DNA of 64,000 bases from Dechloromonas sp. UBA6271 (GTDB taxonomy: Bacteria; Pseudomonadota; Gammaproteobacteria; Burkholderiales; Rhodocyclaceae), in contig DJUX01000006.1 in the NCBI GenBank assembly GCA_002440665.1, positions 62,001 through 126,000 of the forward strand. Direction: 5' to 3'. The notes under the pieces were generated by a model. That model was given only the letters and a program-made list of their open reading frames with translations. It was not told where the DNA came from and did not search any database. How positions within the stretch are numbered: the stretch's first letter is position 1; every line of letters starts with the position of its first letter. The position numbers and the translations under genes are program-made. Shown one piece after another: positions 1-8,543 of the stretch.

Positions 1-206
1 TGCAGCGTTCGCTGGGCGGTTGCCAGTACCACGTGGCGCATCCGGGCGGGCGTAGTTTCGACACCTTCCCGGTCAATGCCTTCGAGGCCGAAAGCCGTCG
101 TCTGGCCCGCTTCTTCCGCTTCGGCCACACGCCGGGCAAGATGCAGGTGGGTTTGCCGGAAGTCAGCATCGAGCACCCGTTTACGCTAGACTTGCGGCGT
201 TCTTAA
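1..206 (+). CDS. DUF2126 family protein, C-terminal end (5' truncated by window)
   Basis: An open frame enters from the left edge (codons in phase with position 3) and ends at TAA 204-206, giving 67 residues. The visible tail contains HVAHPGGRSFDTFPVNAFEA and RLARFFRFGHTPG, which I recognise as the conserved C terminus of the large DUF2126 proteins. These are usually about 1100 residues and often carry an N-terminal transglutaminase-like domain. DUF2126 genes habitually sit beside the ATP-grasp, alpha-E and transglutaminase genes that follow here, so context supports the call. The biochemical role of the family is not established. Most of the protein lies outside the window, so its domains and start cannot be checked. 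Confidence 0.8.
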   Translation, partial: QRSLGGCQYHVAHPGGRSFDTFPVNAFEAESRRLARFFRFGHTPGKMQVGLPEVSIEHPFTLDLRRS

Positions 207-285
207 CCGCTGATATTGCAGGTGCGGCAAAGCGGCCGCGCCAGTCGGGCCGGCAGCGGCCCGACTGCATTTTCCTCCAGGCTTT

Positions 286-2805
286 ATGGCCCGTACCCTC
301 CTCGCGATCTATCCGCAAAGCGCCCGCCGTTACGACGAAATGTTGACGGATGACGGGGCCGTGCGGCCGCACTGGCGGCAGTTTTTCATTCATCTCGACT
401 CGGTGGCGCCGGAGGAGATGCACCAGCGCCTCGATTTTGTCGACCGGCGCATCCAGGAAAACGGGGTCACCTACAACGTCTATGCCGATCCCAACGGGTC
501 GGACCGGCCGTGGGCGCTCGACCCGCTGCCGCTGATCATCGCCCCCGACGAGTGGGCCGAGGTGTCGGCCGCTGTCGCCCAGCGCGCTACCCTGTTGAAT
601 GCCATTCTGGCCGATCTCTACGGCGAGCAGACATTGCTCGCCGAGGGCCTGTTGCCGCCGGCGCTGGTCTATGGCCAGCACGGTTATCTGTGGCCTTGCC
701 AGGGCATCAAGCCGCCGGGCGGCGTCTGGCTGCATCAATATGCGGTCGACCTGGCGCGTTCGCCGGACGGTCGCTGGTGGGTCATCGCCGATCGCACGCA
801 GGCGCCTTCCGGTGCGGGCTACGCGCTGGAGAACCGCCTGATCGTTTCGCGCGTCTTCCCGGAAATGTTCCGCGACCTGCATGTTCAGCATCTGGCCGAT
901 TTCTTTCGCGACGAACTGGATGGTCTGACGGCGCTGGCGCCGGTCGACGGCGACGAGCAGCCGCATATCGTGTTGCTGACGCCGGGGCCGTACAACGAAA
1001 CCTATTTTGAACACGCCTATCTGTCCCGTTACCTTGGCTTTCCGCTGGTCGAAGGCCAGGATCTGACGGTGCGCGGCGACACGCTTTACCTCAAGACCCT
1101 GCGCGGCCTGAAGCGTGTCCATGTCGTCCTGCGCCGGCAGGATGACGGCTATTGCGACCCGCTCGAGCTGCGCGGCGATTCGGCGCTCGGCATTCCCGGC
1201 CTGCTCAACGTTGCTCGCGCCGGCCGCGTCGTCGTTGCCAACGCGCTGGGCAGCGGCCTGCTCGCCTCGGGCGCGCTAATGGGCTTCCTGCCGGCGATCT
1301 GCCGCAAGCTGCTCGGCGAGGAGTTGGCCATGCCCTCGGTCGGTACCTGGTGGTGCGGCGAAAAGCCGGCGCTCGACTACGTGCGCGAGAATTTCGACGA
1401 CCTCGTCATCAAGCCGGCCTACCCGACGCAGCGCATGGACCCGGTATTCGGCAACGAGCTCAAGGGCGAGGCACGCGAGGACATGCTGCGCCGCATCGAG
1501 GCGCGGCCGCATGCCTACGTCGCGCAGGAAATGATCAACCTATCGCAGGGGCCGACCTGGAGCCGTTCGCACGAACGTCGCCTGCTGGCGCGGCCGGTCG
1601 GACTACGTGCCTACGCGGTGGCCTCGCCGGAAGGCTATTCGGTGATGCCGGGCGGTCTGGCGCGCGTGGCGACCGGCGCCAATGCCCGCATCATCTCAAT
1701 GCAACGCGGTGGTGCCTCGAAGGATGCCTGGGTGCTGACCAACGGGCCGGTCAGCGAATTCACCATGCTCAAGCCCTCGGTCGGCGTCCGCGATCTGGTG
1801 CGTGCCGGCGCCAACCTGACCTCGCGGGTCGTCGAAAACCTGTTCTGGCTCGGCCGCTATTCCGAACGTTTCGACAACAGCGCCCGCATGCTGCGCGTCG
1901 CCCTGAGCCGCGTCGTCGAAGCCGGCGGGGCCAAGACGCCGGCGGTCGCCTCGGCCATGGAACTGGCGCTGCATCTCGGCATCCTGCCCAAGCCGGAAGA
2001 GGATGAGCCGGTGGTCGAAGGCAGTGACCACGTCCTGCTCGAAGCGATCTACGACCCCAAGCAGCCGGGCAGTCTGGCCGGCAACATCCGCAGCCTGATG
2101 TGGTCGGCGACGCACGTGCGCGAGCGCCTGTCGCTCGACCACTGGCATTCGCTGAACCGCCTGCAGCGCGAACTGCAGGCGGCGCTCAAGACCCACCCGA
2201 CGCTGACCGAGGCCATTGCCTTCCTCGACCGCGTGCTCGGCGTGTCGTCGTCGCTGACCGGCTTCGCGATGGACAACATGACCCGCGATGACGGCTGGCG
2301 TTTCCTGATCATCGGCCGCCACCTCGAGCGCCTGTCCTTCCTCGCCAACGCGATCGGCAATTTCCTGCGCATGCCTTCGGCGCGTGGCCCGGGCAGCCTC
2401 GAATGGCTGCTCGAACTGACAGATTCGATCATCACCTACCGCTCACGCTACTCGCGCCTGCCGGAGTTGCTGCCGGTCATCGACCTGCTCGTGTTCGACG
2501 ACAGCAATCCGCATGGCGTCGTCTTCCAGGGCAGCGTGCTGGCGCGCTACCTCGACCGCATGGGGCGAGAACTGGGCGATCACAGCGAGAGCAGTCTGCC
2601 GGACGTTCTCAGCCGCCTGCGCGCCTTCAGTCTGGAGCCCCTCGAGCACCTCCAGTTCAGTGAGTGCCGGACCTGTCCGCCGTGCGAGGAACTGGCGGAT
2701 CTGCTCAAGGAGCTCGATGCGGCTGCCGTCCAGTTGTCCGCGCGGCTGGGGATGCGCTACTTCACGCACGTCGGCGACGTCAGCCGGCAAACTATGGCGC
2801 TGTAA
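286..2805 (+). CDS. Circularly permuted ATP-grasp / alpha-E domain fusion protein
   Basis: This 839-residue protein reads as a fusion of two normally adjacent families. The first ~490 residues match the circularly permuted type 2 ATP-grasp family (DUF404/DUF407), with the landmarks QHGYLWPCQG, LTPGPYNETYFEHAYL and VKPAYPT. From about residue 500 it continues into an alpha-E (DUF403) helical domain, marked by ENLFWLGRYSERFDN and later CRTCPPCEEL. In many genomes these are two genes. ATP-grasp enzymes form amide or peptide-like bonds using ATP, but the substrate of this family is unknown. The protein should be cytoplasmic, since no signal peptide or membrane segment is visible. The start at 286 gives the usual MARTLLAIYP-type N terminus, though the ribosome site is weak. 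The next gene starts two bases after the stop, which suggests one operon. Confidence 0.85.
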   Translation: MARTLLAIYPQSARRYDEMLTDDGAVRPHWRQFFIHLDSVAPEEMHQRLDFVDRRIQENGVTYNVYADPNGSDRPWALDPLPLIIAPDEWAEVSAAVAQRATLLNAILADLYGEQTLLAEGLLPPALVYGQHGYLWPCQGIKPPGGVWLHQYAVDLARSPDGRWWVIADRTQAPSGAGYALENRLIVSRVFPEMFRDLHVQHLADFFRDELDGLTALAPVDGDEQPHIVLLTPGPYNETYFEHAYLSRYLGFPLVEGQDLTVRGDTLYLKTLRGLKRVHVVLRRQDDGYCDPLELRGDSALGIPGLLNVARAGRVVVANALGSGLLASGALMGFLPAICRKLLGEELAMPSVGTWWCGEKPALDYVRENFDDLVIKPAYPTQRMDPVFGNELKGEAREDMLRRIEARPHAYVAQEMINLSQGPTWSRSHERRLLARPVGLRAYAVASPEGYSVMPGGLARVATGANARIISMQRGGASKDAWVLTNGPVSEFTMLKPSVGVRDLVRAGANLTSRVVENLFWLGRYSERFDNSARMLRVALSRVVEAGGAKTPAVASAMELALHLGILPKPEEDEPVVEGSDHVLLEAIYDPKQPGSLAGNIRSLMWSATHVRERLSLDHWHSLNRLQRELQAALKTHPTLTEAIAFLDRVLGVSSSLTGFAMDNMTRDDGWRFLIIGRHLERLSFLANAIGNFLRMPSARGPGSLEWLLELTDSIITYRSRYSRLPELLPVIDLLVFDDSNPHGVVFQGSVLARYLDRMGRELGDHSESSLPDVLSRLRAFSLEPLEHLQFSECRTCPPCEELADLLKELDAAAVQLSARLGMRYFTHVGDVSRQTMAL

Positions 2806-2807
2806 GC

Positions 2808-3893
2808 ATGGAAAAGATACCTGTCCGCTATCACGTGCTGCACGAAACCTTCTATGACTACGGCAGTCCGGTATCGTTGTCACAGCAGCAGTTGCACCTG
2901 TCGCCACGCGTCCTGGCCTGGCAGCAGATCGAAGAGCAGCGCATTGAAATCGTGCCGCAACCCAGCTGGCGGCGCGACGGCCAGGACGCGTTCGGCAACC
3001 CGGTGACCTGGATCGCCTTCCATGCTCCGCATGACAGCCTGCGCATCAGTTCGGCGATGACCATCGCCATCACGCCGCATCTGCCGGAAAACCTGGAGAC
3101 TTCGCTGCCTTGGGAAACCGTGCGCGATCGCCTGGCCTACGATTCGGCGCCGCCGCTGCCGGAAGACCTCGACGCGGCGCGCTTCCTGTTCGAGAGCGCG
3201 CATGTCCGTATCAAGCATGAGCTGGCCGCCTATGCCGCTGATTGCTTCCCGCCCGATACGCCGCTCCTGGTCGGCGCCCAGGCGCTGATGGCGAAAATCT
3301 TCCGAGAATTCAAGTTCGATCCCGAGGCAACCACCGTGTCGACGCCGATCATGGAGGTGCTCGAGAAGAAGCGTGGCGTCTGCCAGGATTTCGCCCACCT
3401 GATGATCGCCTGTCTGCGGGCACTTGGCCTCGCCGCGCGCTATGTCAGCGGCTACCTGCTGACCCGGCCGCCGCCGGGCAAGCCGCGCCTGATCGGTGCC
3501 GACGCTTCGCATGCCTGGGTTTCGGTTTACGCGCCGGGCTTCGCTGGAGGCGACTGGGTGGATTTCGACCCGACCAACAACCTGCTGCCCAATACCGAAC
3601 ACATCACCGTCGCCATCGGCCGCGATTTCGGCGACATCTCGCCGTTGCGCGGCATAATCCTCGGCGGTGGCGGCGCCGAGCCGGAAGTCGAGGTCACCGT
3701 GACGCCGCTCGACGAGGAAGAGCCGCCGGTCGTCGCAGAGGCTTTGCCGGAGACGGCGGCATCCGGAGTGGCGGAGTCGGAGACGGCAGAGCCTGGAGCG
3801 GTGGCGCCAGAATCGGCGGAGCCTGGAATGGACGAACCCGAAATTGCGGCGTCGCCCGAGGAATCTCCGCAAGTGGGTTCGGTCGCGGCCTGA
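2808..3893 (+). CDS. Transglutaminase-like family protein with acidic repetitive tail
   Basis: Translation of 361 residues from ATG 2808, two bases after the preceding stop. An N-terminal beta domain (about 1-90, with YHVLHETFYDYGSPVSLSQQ) is followed by a transglutaminase-like core. The catalytic Cys is in KRGVCQDFAHLMI, the His in DASHAWVSVYAPG and the Asp in WVDFDPTNNLLP, so the Cys-His-Asp triad is complete. Family members act as cysteine peptidases or amide-bond enzymes, and the target here is unknown. The last ~75 residues are unusual: a Glu/Pro/Ala-rich tail with imperfect repeats such as ETAEPG and ESAEPG. Clustering with ATP-grasp/alpha-E and DUF2126 genes suggests a shared peptide-modification pathway (inference). 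An upstream in-frame extension to 2664 overlaps the previous gene and was rejected. Confidence 0.85.
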   Translation: MEKIPVRYHVLHETFYDYGSPVSLSQQQLHLSPRVLAWQQIEEQRIEIVPQPSWRRDGQDAFGNPVTWIAFHAPHDSLRISSAMTIAITPHLPENLETSLPWETVRDRLAYDSAPPLPEDLDAARFLFESAHVRIKHELAAYAADCFPPDTPLLVGAQALMAKIFREFKFDPEATTVSTPIMEVLEKKRGVCQDFAHLMIACLRALGLAARYVSGYLLTRPPPGKPRLIGADASHAWVSVYAPGFAGGDWVDFDPTNNLLPNTEHITVAIGRDFGDISPLRGIILGGGGAEPEVEVTVTPLDEEEPPVVAEALPETAASGVAESETAEPGAVAPESAEPGMDEPEIAASPEESPQVGSVAA

Positions 3894-5107
3894 TGCCGCG
3901 GATCGCCATCATCGGCGGTGGGCCGGCCGGCCTGATCGCGGCCGAACAGCTTGCTGCGGTCGACGGCCTGGAAGTGGCCGTTTTCGACGCCATGCCGTCC
4001 GTCGGCCGCAAGTTCCTGATGGCCGGCAAGGGCGGTATGAACATCACCCATGCCGAGCCGCTGGCGGATTTCATCGGTCGTTTTGGCGCCCGGCAGGACA
4101 TCATCGCTCCGCTGCTCGACCGCTTCGGCCCGCAGCAATTGCGCGACTGGATACAAGACCTCGGCATCGCCACCTTCGTCGGCACCTCGGGCCGCGTTTT
4201 CCCTACCGAAATGAAAGCAGCACCGCTGTTGCGCGCCTGGCTGCATCGCTTGCGCCAAGGTGGCGTGCAGTTTCATGTCCGGCATCGCTGGCTGGGCTGG
4301 GCAGACGATGGTGCGCTGCGCTTCGCGACGCCGGCTGGCGAGAAGCAGCTTGTAGCCGACGCGACGATTCTGGCGCTGGGTGGTGGCAGTTGGGCAAGCC
4401 TCGGATCGGATGGCGCCTGGGTGCCGCTGCTGGCTGCGCGCGGTATCGACATCGCGCCGCTGAAACCGGCAAATTGCGGTTTCGACGTGGCGTGGAGCGC
4501 ACATTTCGCCGGGCGCTTTGCCGGGCAGCCGGTCAAGCCGGTCATCGGCTCGGTCGCCGGGCGCCGCCAGCAGGGCGAGTTCAACATCACGGCGACCGGT
4601 ATCGAGGGCGGGTTGATTTATGCGCTGTCGGCGCCGCTGCGTGACGCGCTGGAAACCGAAGGCCGTGCCGTCCTGCATCTCGATCTGGCGCCCGGAAAAA
4701 CGCTGGAGCGCCTGACAGCCGATCTTTCGCGCCCGCGCGGGCGCGATTCTCTGGCCAACCACCTGCGCCGACGAGCCGGCATCGAAGGCGTCAAGGCCGG
4801 CTTGTTGCGCGAATTGCTGCCTTTCGAGACGTTGACCGCAACAGGCCAACTGGCGGCAGCGATCAAGCATCTGCCGCTGCCGGTGACGGCGACGCGACCG
4901 CTTGACGAGGCGATCAGCACGGCCGGCGGCGTCGCCTTCGCGGCGCTCGATGAAAACCTGATGCTGCGTGATTTGCCGGGGGTCTTTTGCGCCGGCGAAA
5001 TGCTCGACTGGGAGGCGCCGACCGGCGGCTATCTGCTGACGGCCTGCTTCGCCACCGGCCGGGCTGCCGGGGAAGGGGTGCAAGCCTGGCTGACACGAAC
5101 CGACTGA
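3893..5107 (+). CDS. BaiN/HI0933-type NAD(P)/FAD-dependent oxidoreductase
   Basis: A 404-residue flavoprotein. The N-terminal dinucleotide-binding motif IGGGPAGLIAAE is followed by GRKFLMAGKGGMNITH, the hallmark of the HI0933/YhiN/BaiN family, and the C terminus has the FAD-site segment FCAGEMLDWEAPTGGY. These proteins bind FAD. A few reduce bile-acid or related enones, but most physiological substrates are unknown. The start ATG at 3893 overlaps the upstream stop by one base (TGATG), so translational coupling to the transglutaminase gene is likely. A reading frame extending back to 3242 lies inside the transglutaminase gene and is a shadow. Relation to the ATP-grasp cluster is by position only; a functional link is not shown. 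Confidence 0.85.
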   Translation: MPRIAIIGGGPAGLIAAEQLAAVDGLEVAVFDAMPSVGRKFLMAGKGGMNITHAEPLADFIGRFGARQDIIAPLLDRFGPQQLRDWIQDLGIATFVGTSGRVFPTEMKAAPLLRAWLHRLRQGGVQFHVRHRWLGWADDGALRFATPAGEKQLVADATILALGGGSWASLGSDGAWVPLLAARGIDIAPLKPANCGFDVAWSAHFAGRFAGQPVKPVIGSVAGRRQQGEFNITATGIEGGLIYALSAPLRDALETEGRAVLHLDLAPGKTLERLTADLSRPRGRDSLANHLRRRAGIEGVKAGLLRELLPFETLTATGQLAAAIKHLPLPVTATRPLDEAISTAGGVAFAALDENLMLRDLPGVFCAGEMLDWEAPTGGYLLTACFATGRAAGEGVQAWLTRTD

Positions 5108-5146
5108 CAACATTAGGCGTTTTGCGTGTCAATCTGAAAATGTGGG

Positions 5147-5689
5147 TCAGCCCGTATAGCAGTCGTAGATAATTTTGGTGATTTTTCGGTCAGCGCTTTC
5201 GAAACGAAGATCGCCCGCTTCGCTGCCGTAGCTAGACTTGAGATCGGGGTCGCGCTCGGCTGGTAAACCGAGTTTCCGCTGTACGGCAAAGGTTTTCTCT
5301 CCAATCCTGAAAGGCGAAATCTCCGCCCATCGCGCGTCGGTGACTTCGGCGCGACTGACCATATAGCGCTCCCGATCATTCGAGAAGGTGACCAGCCCCA
5401 AAGTTAAGCCCGGGAAATGGACGTATTTGCGGGTTGTTACGTAGCCCTCCCATTTCTCCACTTCGAGAATCTCGACATGTCTGACTGGCGCGAGTTTCAT
5501 CACACCTTGCAGATGCGCCGGCAAACGCAAACCGAAAGGAGGGGCCTGGCACCCGAACTCCGGCAGGTACCCCGGCTGTTCCTGGGCCAAGGCAGTTGCC
5601 GGAAGCAGCAGAAGCATGGCCAGGGTGAACCGTATTGGTACTTGCAAAAAGAAATAGAAGGCAGGATCAAATATTTGGATCATATTCAC
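5147..5689 (-). CDS. Hypothetical exported protein
   Basis: A 180-residue protein with a hydrophobic N-terminal segment (about residues 16-35, ending TALAQ) that looks like a signal peptide, so the mature protein is probably periplasmic. I do not recognise the family. It has two likely mature Cys residues (FGCQ and YDCYTG near the C terminus) that could form a disulfide. The first codon is GTG (5687-5689) and an ATG lies two codons later; either may be used. The gene is convergent with the upstream flavoprotein gene. Its base composition is less GC-rich than its neighbours, which may indicate a more recent arrival. Confidence 0.6.
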   Translation of the reverse strand: MNMIQIFDPAFYFFLQVPIRFTLAMLLLLPATALAQEQPGYLPEFGCQAPPFGLRLPAHLQGVMKLAPVRHVEILEVEKWEGYVTTRKYVHFPGLTLGLVTFSNDRERYMVSRAEVTDARWAEISPFRIGEKTFAVQRKLGLPAERDPDLKSSYGSEAGDLRFESADRKITKIIYDCYTG

Positions 5690-5753
5690 ACGATTATTCT
5701 TTCCAATAATGCCGACTTGTCCTCAGATGACCAGATTGCTAACGGTGCCCCAT

Positions 5754-5779
5754 GTTGCGGTCGACGGCAAAAAATGGCC
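5754..5779 (+). repeat. Dispersed TTGCGGTCGAC repeat, copy 1
   Basis: Exact core TTGCGGTCGAC at 5755-5765 followed by an A6 tract and TGGCC. It is intergenic, between the start of the exported-protein gene and the stop of rsgA. Confidence 0.6.
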
Positions 5780-5830
5780 AATTTTCAAATTTGCCGATGG
5801 TTGCAAGGATTCCCTGATTCATCGCCAGCA

Positions 5831-6682
5831 TTAACCGACAATGCGGTGATAAAGCGCAAAGCGCCGGGCGTCGATTTGGCCGGCTGCGAGCGCGGCCAGC
5901 AGGGCGCAGTCCGGTTCGCGGTCGTGGCGGCAGTCGCGGAAGCGGCATTGCCCGAGGTAAGGGCGAAACTCGCGGAAGGCGAGTTCGATTTCCTGACGGT
6001 CGAGATGGCCGAGGCCGAATTCCTGCAATCCCGGTGAGTCGATCAATTGGCTGTCGGCGTCGAGGTGATAGAGCGTGGCGTGCGTCGTCGTGTGCTTGCC
6101 GGAATCGAGCGCCGAGGAAATTTCGCGCGTTGCCGCCCGTGCTTCCGGCACCAGCGCATTGACCAGCGTCGACTTGCCCATGCCGGATTGGCCGACCAGC
6201 ACGCTGGTGTATCCGTGCAATTCGGGACGCAGATCTTCGGCGTGGTCGCGGGCGGAAAGCTCGAGAACGCGGTAGCCGAGGCTGGCGAAAACCGCCAGTT
6301 GCGCGCGGGCGGCGGGCAGTTTGTCGGTCAGGTCGCATTTGTTGAGGACGATCAGCGGCTCGATCTCCTCGCTCTCGGCGGCGAGCAGGGCGCGCGTCAC
6401 CAGTTCGTCGGAAAAGCCAGGTTCGGTGGCGACGACGATGACGACCTGGTCGACGTTGGCGGCGATCAGTTTCTGCTTGATCTCGTTCGAGCGGTAGAGC
6501 AGGCTGGTGCGCGGCTGGATTGCCTCGATGACGCCCTGATCGTCGGAAGTGCGCTGGATGTCGACGCGATCGCCGCAGGCGACCTCGCTTTTCTTGCCGC
6601 GCGGGAAACAGGGCAGCAACGTGCCGTCGGCCAGTTGCACGACGTACTGGCGGCCGTGGGCGGCGACGACGCGGCCCTCCAT
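5831..6682 (-). CDS. rsgA: Ribosome small subunit-dependent GTPase A
   Basis: A 283-residue circularly permuted GTPase that helps the late maturation of the 30S subunit. An N-terminal OB fold (about 1-65) precedes the permuted G domain: NKCD (G4, about 114-117) comes before the P-loop GQSGMGKS (164-171) and DSPG (G3). That order defines the RsgA/YjeQ family. A C-terminal zinc knuckle is visible in CRFRDCRHDREPDC. The start codon overlaps the stop of the upstream M48 peptidase gene, so the two are probably co-transcribed. An rsgA - M48 peptidase - orn neighbourhood is familiar to me from other betaproteobacteria. Confidence 0.95.
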   Translation of the reverse strand: MEGRVVAAHGRQYVVQLADGTLLPCFPRGKKSEVACGDRVDIQRTSDDQGVIEAIQPRTSLLYRSNEIKQKLIAANVDQVVIVVATEPGFSDELVTRALLAAESEEIEPLIVLNKCDLTDKLPAARAQLAVFASLGYRVLELSARDHAEDLRPELHGYTSVLVGQSGMGKSTLVNALVPEARAATREISSALDSGKHTTTHATLYHLDADSQLIDSPGLQEFGLGHLDRQEIELAFREFRPYLGQCRFRDCRHDREPDCALLAALAAGQIDARRFALYHRIVG

Positions 6683-7926
6683 CAGCGTGCCGCCGCCTGC
6701 AGCCGGGCGATGCGCACGGCCGCCGGCGGGTGGGAATCGTAGAACAGCGAGTGCAGCGGGTCGGGCGTCAGCGTCGAGGCGTTGTCTTCATAGAGCTTGA
6801 CCAGGGCACGAACGAGATCGCCAGCCGCGGCATTTTCAGTGGCGTAGGCGTCGGCTTCGAATTCGTTGCGCCGTGACAGGTAGCTGCTCAGCGGCTTGAA
6901 CGGGAAGGTGAACACCGGGATGACGAGGAAGAAGAGGATCAGCGCCAGCGCCGTGCTTTGCGCCGGCACGCCAAGGCCGTTGTAGAACCACGGGGCGTCG
7001 ATCAACTGGCCGAGTAGCCAGAGAAAGCCGAGCGCGCCGGCAAACATGAACGCGATGCGCTGGACGATGTGGTGGCGGCGGAAGTGGCCGAGTTCATGCG
7101 CCAGCACGGCCTCTATTTCGCCGGGAGCGAGGCGCGAGAGCAGGGTGTCGAAAAAGACGATGCGCTTGTTGTTGCCGAAGCCGGTGAAGTAGGCGTTGCC
7201 ATGGCTGGAGCGCTTCGAACCGTCCATCACGAAGAGGCCGCTGGAGCGGAAGCCGCAGCGGGCGAGCAGGGCCTCGATGCGGGCCTTCATTTCACCCTCT
7301 TCGAGCGGCGAGAATTTGTTGAACAGCGGCGCGATCCAGGTCGGGTAGACGAACAGGGCGAGCAGGTTGAAGGCGCACCAGAACAACCAGACGTAGAGCC
7401 ACCAGAACGGGCCCATGGCGCCCATCAGCCAGAGTACGGCGAGGATGACGGGGGTGCCGATGAGGATGCCGAGCAGCGTGTGCTTGGCGAGATCGGCGCA
7501 GAACAGGCCGAGGGTCATGCGGTTGAAGCCGTAGCGGGCTTCGACGACGAACTGGCGGTAGAGCGAAAACGGCAGGTCGATCACGGCCGAGATGAGCATT
7601 ACGCTGAAAATCAGCGCCAGGCCGTAGGGCAGGCCGGTGAGGCGCGCGTTCCAGAAGTCATGCAGCCAGGCGAGACCGCCGCCAAGCGTCAGGGCGAGCA
7701 GCAGCGCGGCATCGATCAGCGTGGTGAAAATGGCCAGCTTGTTGCGGTCGACCGTGTAATCGGCGGCTTTTTGATGGGCGGCGAGCGGAATGCGCTCGGC
7801 GAAATTGGCCGGGACGGCAGCACGGTTAGCGGCGACGTGGCGGATCTGGCGCAGCGTCAGCCACAGGCGGCCGGCCAGCGTCAGTGCAATGGCGGCGAGA
7901 AAGAGGAGGGTGAAGTCGGTAGTCAC
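6682..7926 (-). CDS. M48 family membrane metallopeptidase (Ste24/CAAX-protease-like)
   Basis: A 414-residue integral membrane zinc protease. Several hydrophobic segments (about 5-22, 65-85, 100-118, 150-200 and 285-335) surround the zinc motif HELGH at 277-281, and the third ligand is likely Glu in RRNEFEADAYA. This resembles the Ste24/CAAX prenyl protease 1 branch more than HtpX, because it is longer and has an extended N-terminal membrane region. Bacterial members probably act in membrane-protein quality control; the substrate is not known. It is followed by rsgA with overlapping start and stop codons and is divergent from orn across a short 57-base gap. The antisense strand at 7742-7752 carries a copy of the TTGCGGTCGAC repeat. 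Confidence 0.88.
   Translation of the reverse strand: MTTDFTLLFLAAIALTLAGRLWLTLRQIRHVAANRAAVPANFAERIPLAAHQKAADYTVDRNKLAIFTTLIDAALLLALTLGGGLAWLHDFWNARLTGLPYGLALIFSVMLISAVIDLPFSLYRQFVVEARYGFNRMTLGLFCADLAKHTLLGILIGTPVILAVLWLMGAMGPFWWLYVWLFWCAFNLLALFVYPTWIAPLFNKFSPLEEGEMKARIEALLARCGFRSSGLFVMDGSKRSSHGNAYFTGFGNNKRIVFFDTLLSRLAPGEIEAVLAHELGHFRRHHIVQRIAFMFAGALGFLWLLGQLIDAPWFYNGLGVPAQSTALALILFFLVIPVFTFPFKPLSSYLSRRNEFEADAYATENAAAGDLVRALVKLYEDNASTLTPDPLHSLFYDSHPPAAVRIARLQAAAR
7742..7752 (+). repeat. TTGCGGTCGAC repeat core inside the M48 gene
   Basis: Exact 11-base core, antisense to the M48 gene, where it encodes part of TVDRNKL. There is no A-rich tail, so this could be a chance coding match. Confidence 0.35.
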
Positions 7927-7983
7927 GAAATGAGGTACGAAGCTATGAGAAAATGATGCTTTTCAAGGGTTTTGGACAATTAT

Positions 7984-8529
7984 ATGACAGGCAACGCAAA
8001 CAACCTCGTCTGGCTGGACATGGAAATGACCGGTCTCGATCCGGATGGCGACCGGATTATCGAAATGGCGATGGTGGTGACCAATTCGGAGCTGGAAATG
8101 GTTGCCGAGTCCCCATCCTGGGTCGTTCATCAGAGCGATGAAACGCTGGCCGGCATGGATGATTGGAACCAGAAAACGCATGGCCGTTCCGGGCTGATCG
8201 ACAAGGTCAAGGCGTCCACGCTGGATGAGGCCGCTGTCGAACTGGCGGCACTGGAATTCCTGAAGAAGTATTCATCGAAGGGCCATTCGCCGATGTGCGG
8301 CAATTCCATCGGCCAGGACCGCCGTTTCATGGCCCGCTACATGCCGACGCTGGAAGCCTTCTTCCACTACCGCAATCTGGATGTCAGCACCCTGAAGGAA
8401 TTGTGCAAGCGCTGGCAGCCAGAAATCTACAAGGGTTTCAAGAAGAAGGGGCGGCATACGGCGCTGGCCGACATCTACGAGTCCATCGACGAACTGAAGT
8501 ATTACCGCGAGCACTTCCTCAAGGGCTGA
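7984..8529 (+). CDS. orn: Oligoribonuclease
   Basis: A 3'-to-5' exoribonuclease that degrades 2-5 nucleotide RNA fragments and the c-di-GMP breakdown product pGpG. It is essential in many proteobacteria. The DEDDh signature is complete: WLDMEMTGLD (first Asp and Glu), CGNSIGQDRRF (third Asp) and GRHTALADI (His and Asp). Starting at ATG 7984 gives 181 residues, the usual family length. A TTG start at 7972 would add four residues and sits closer to the AAGGG at 7965-7969, so the start is not certain. It is divergent from the M48 gene. Confidence 0.95.
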   Translation: MTGNANNLVWLDMEMTGLDPDGDRIIEMAMVVTNSELEMVAESPSWVVHQSDETLAGMDDWNQKTHGRSGLIDKVKASTLDEAAVELAALEFLKKYSSKGHSPMCGNSIGQDRRFMARYMPTLEAFFHYRNLDVSTLKELCKRWQPEIYKGFKKKGRHTALADIYESIDELKYYREHFLKG

Positions 8530-8543
8530 ACCGGCGGTTGCGA

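Noticed and set aside
5108..5146. Possible promoter or small gene between the flavoprotein and hypothetical genes
   Set aside because: Only 39 bases between convergent genes, without clear boxes or a hairpin.
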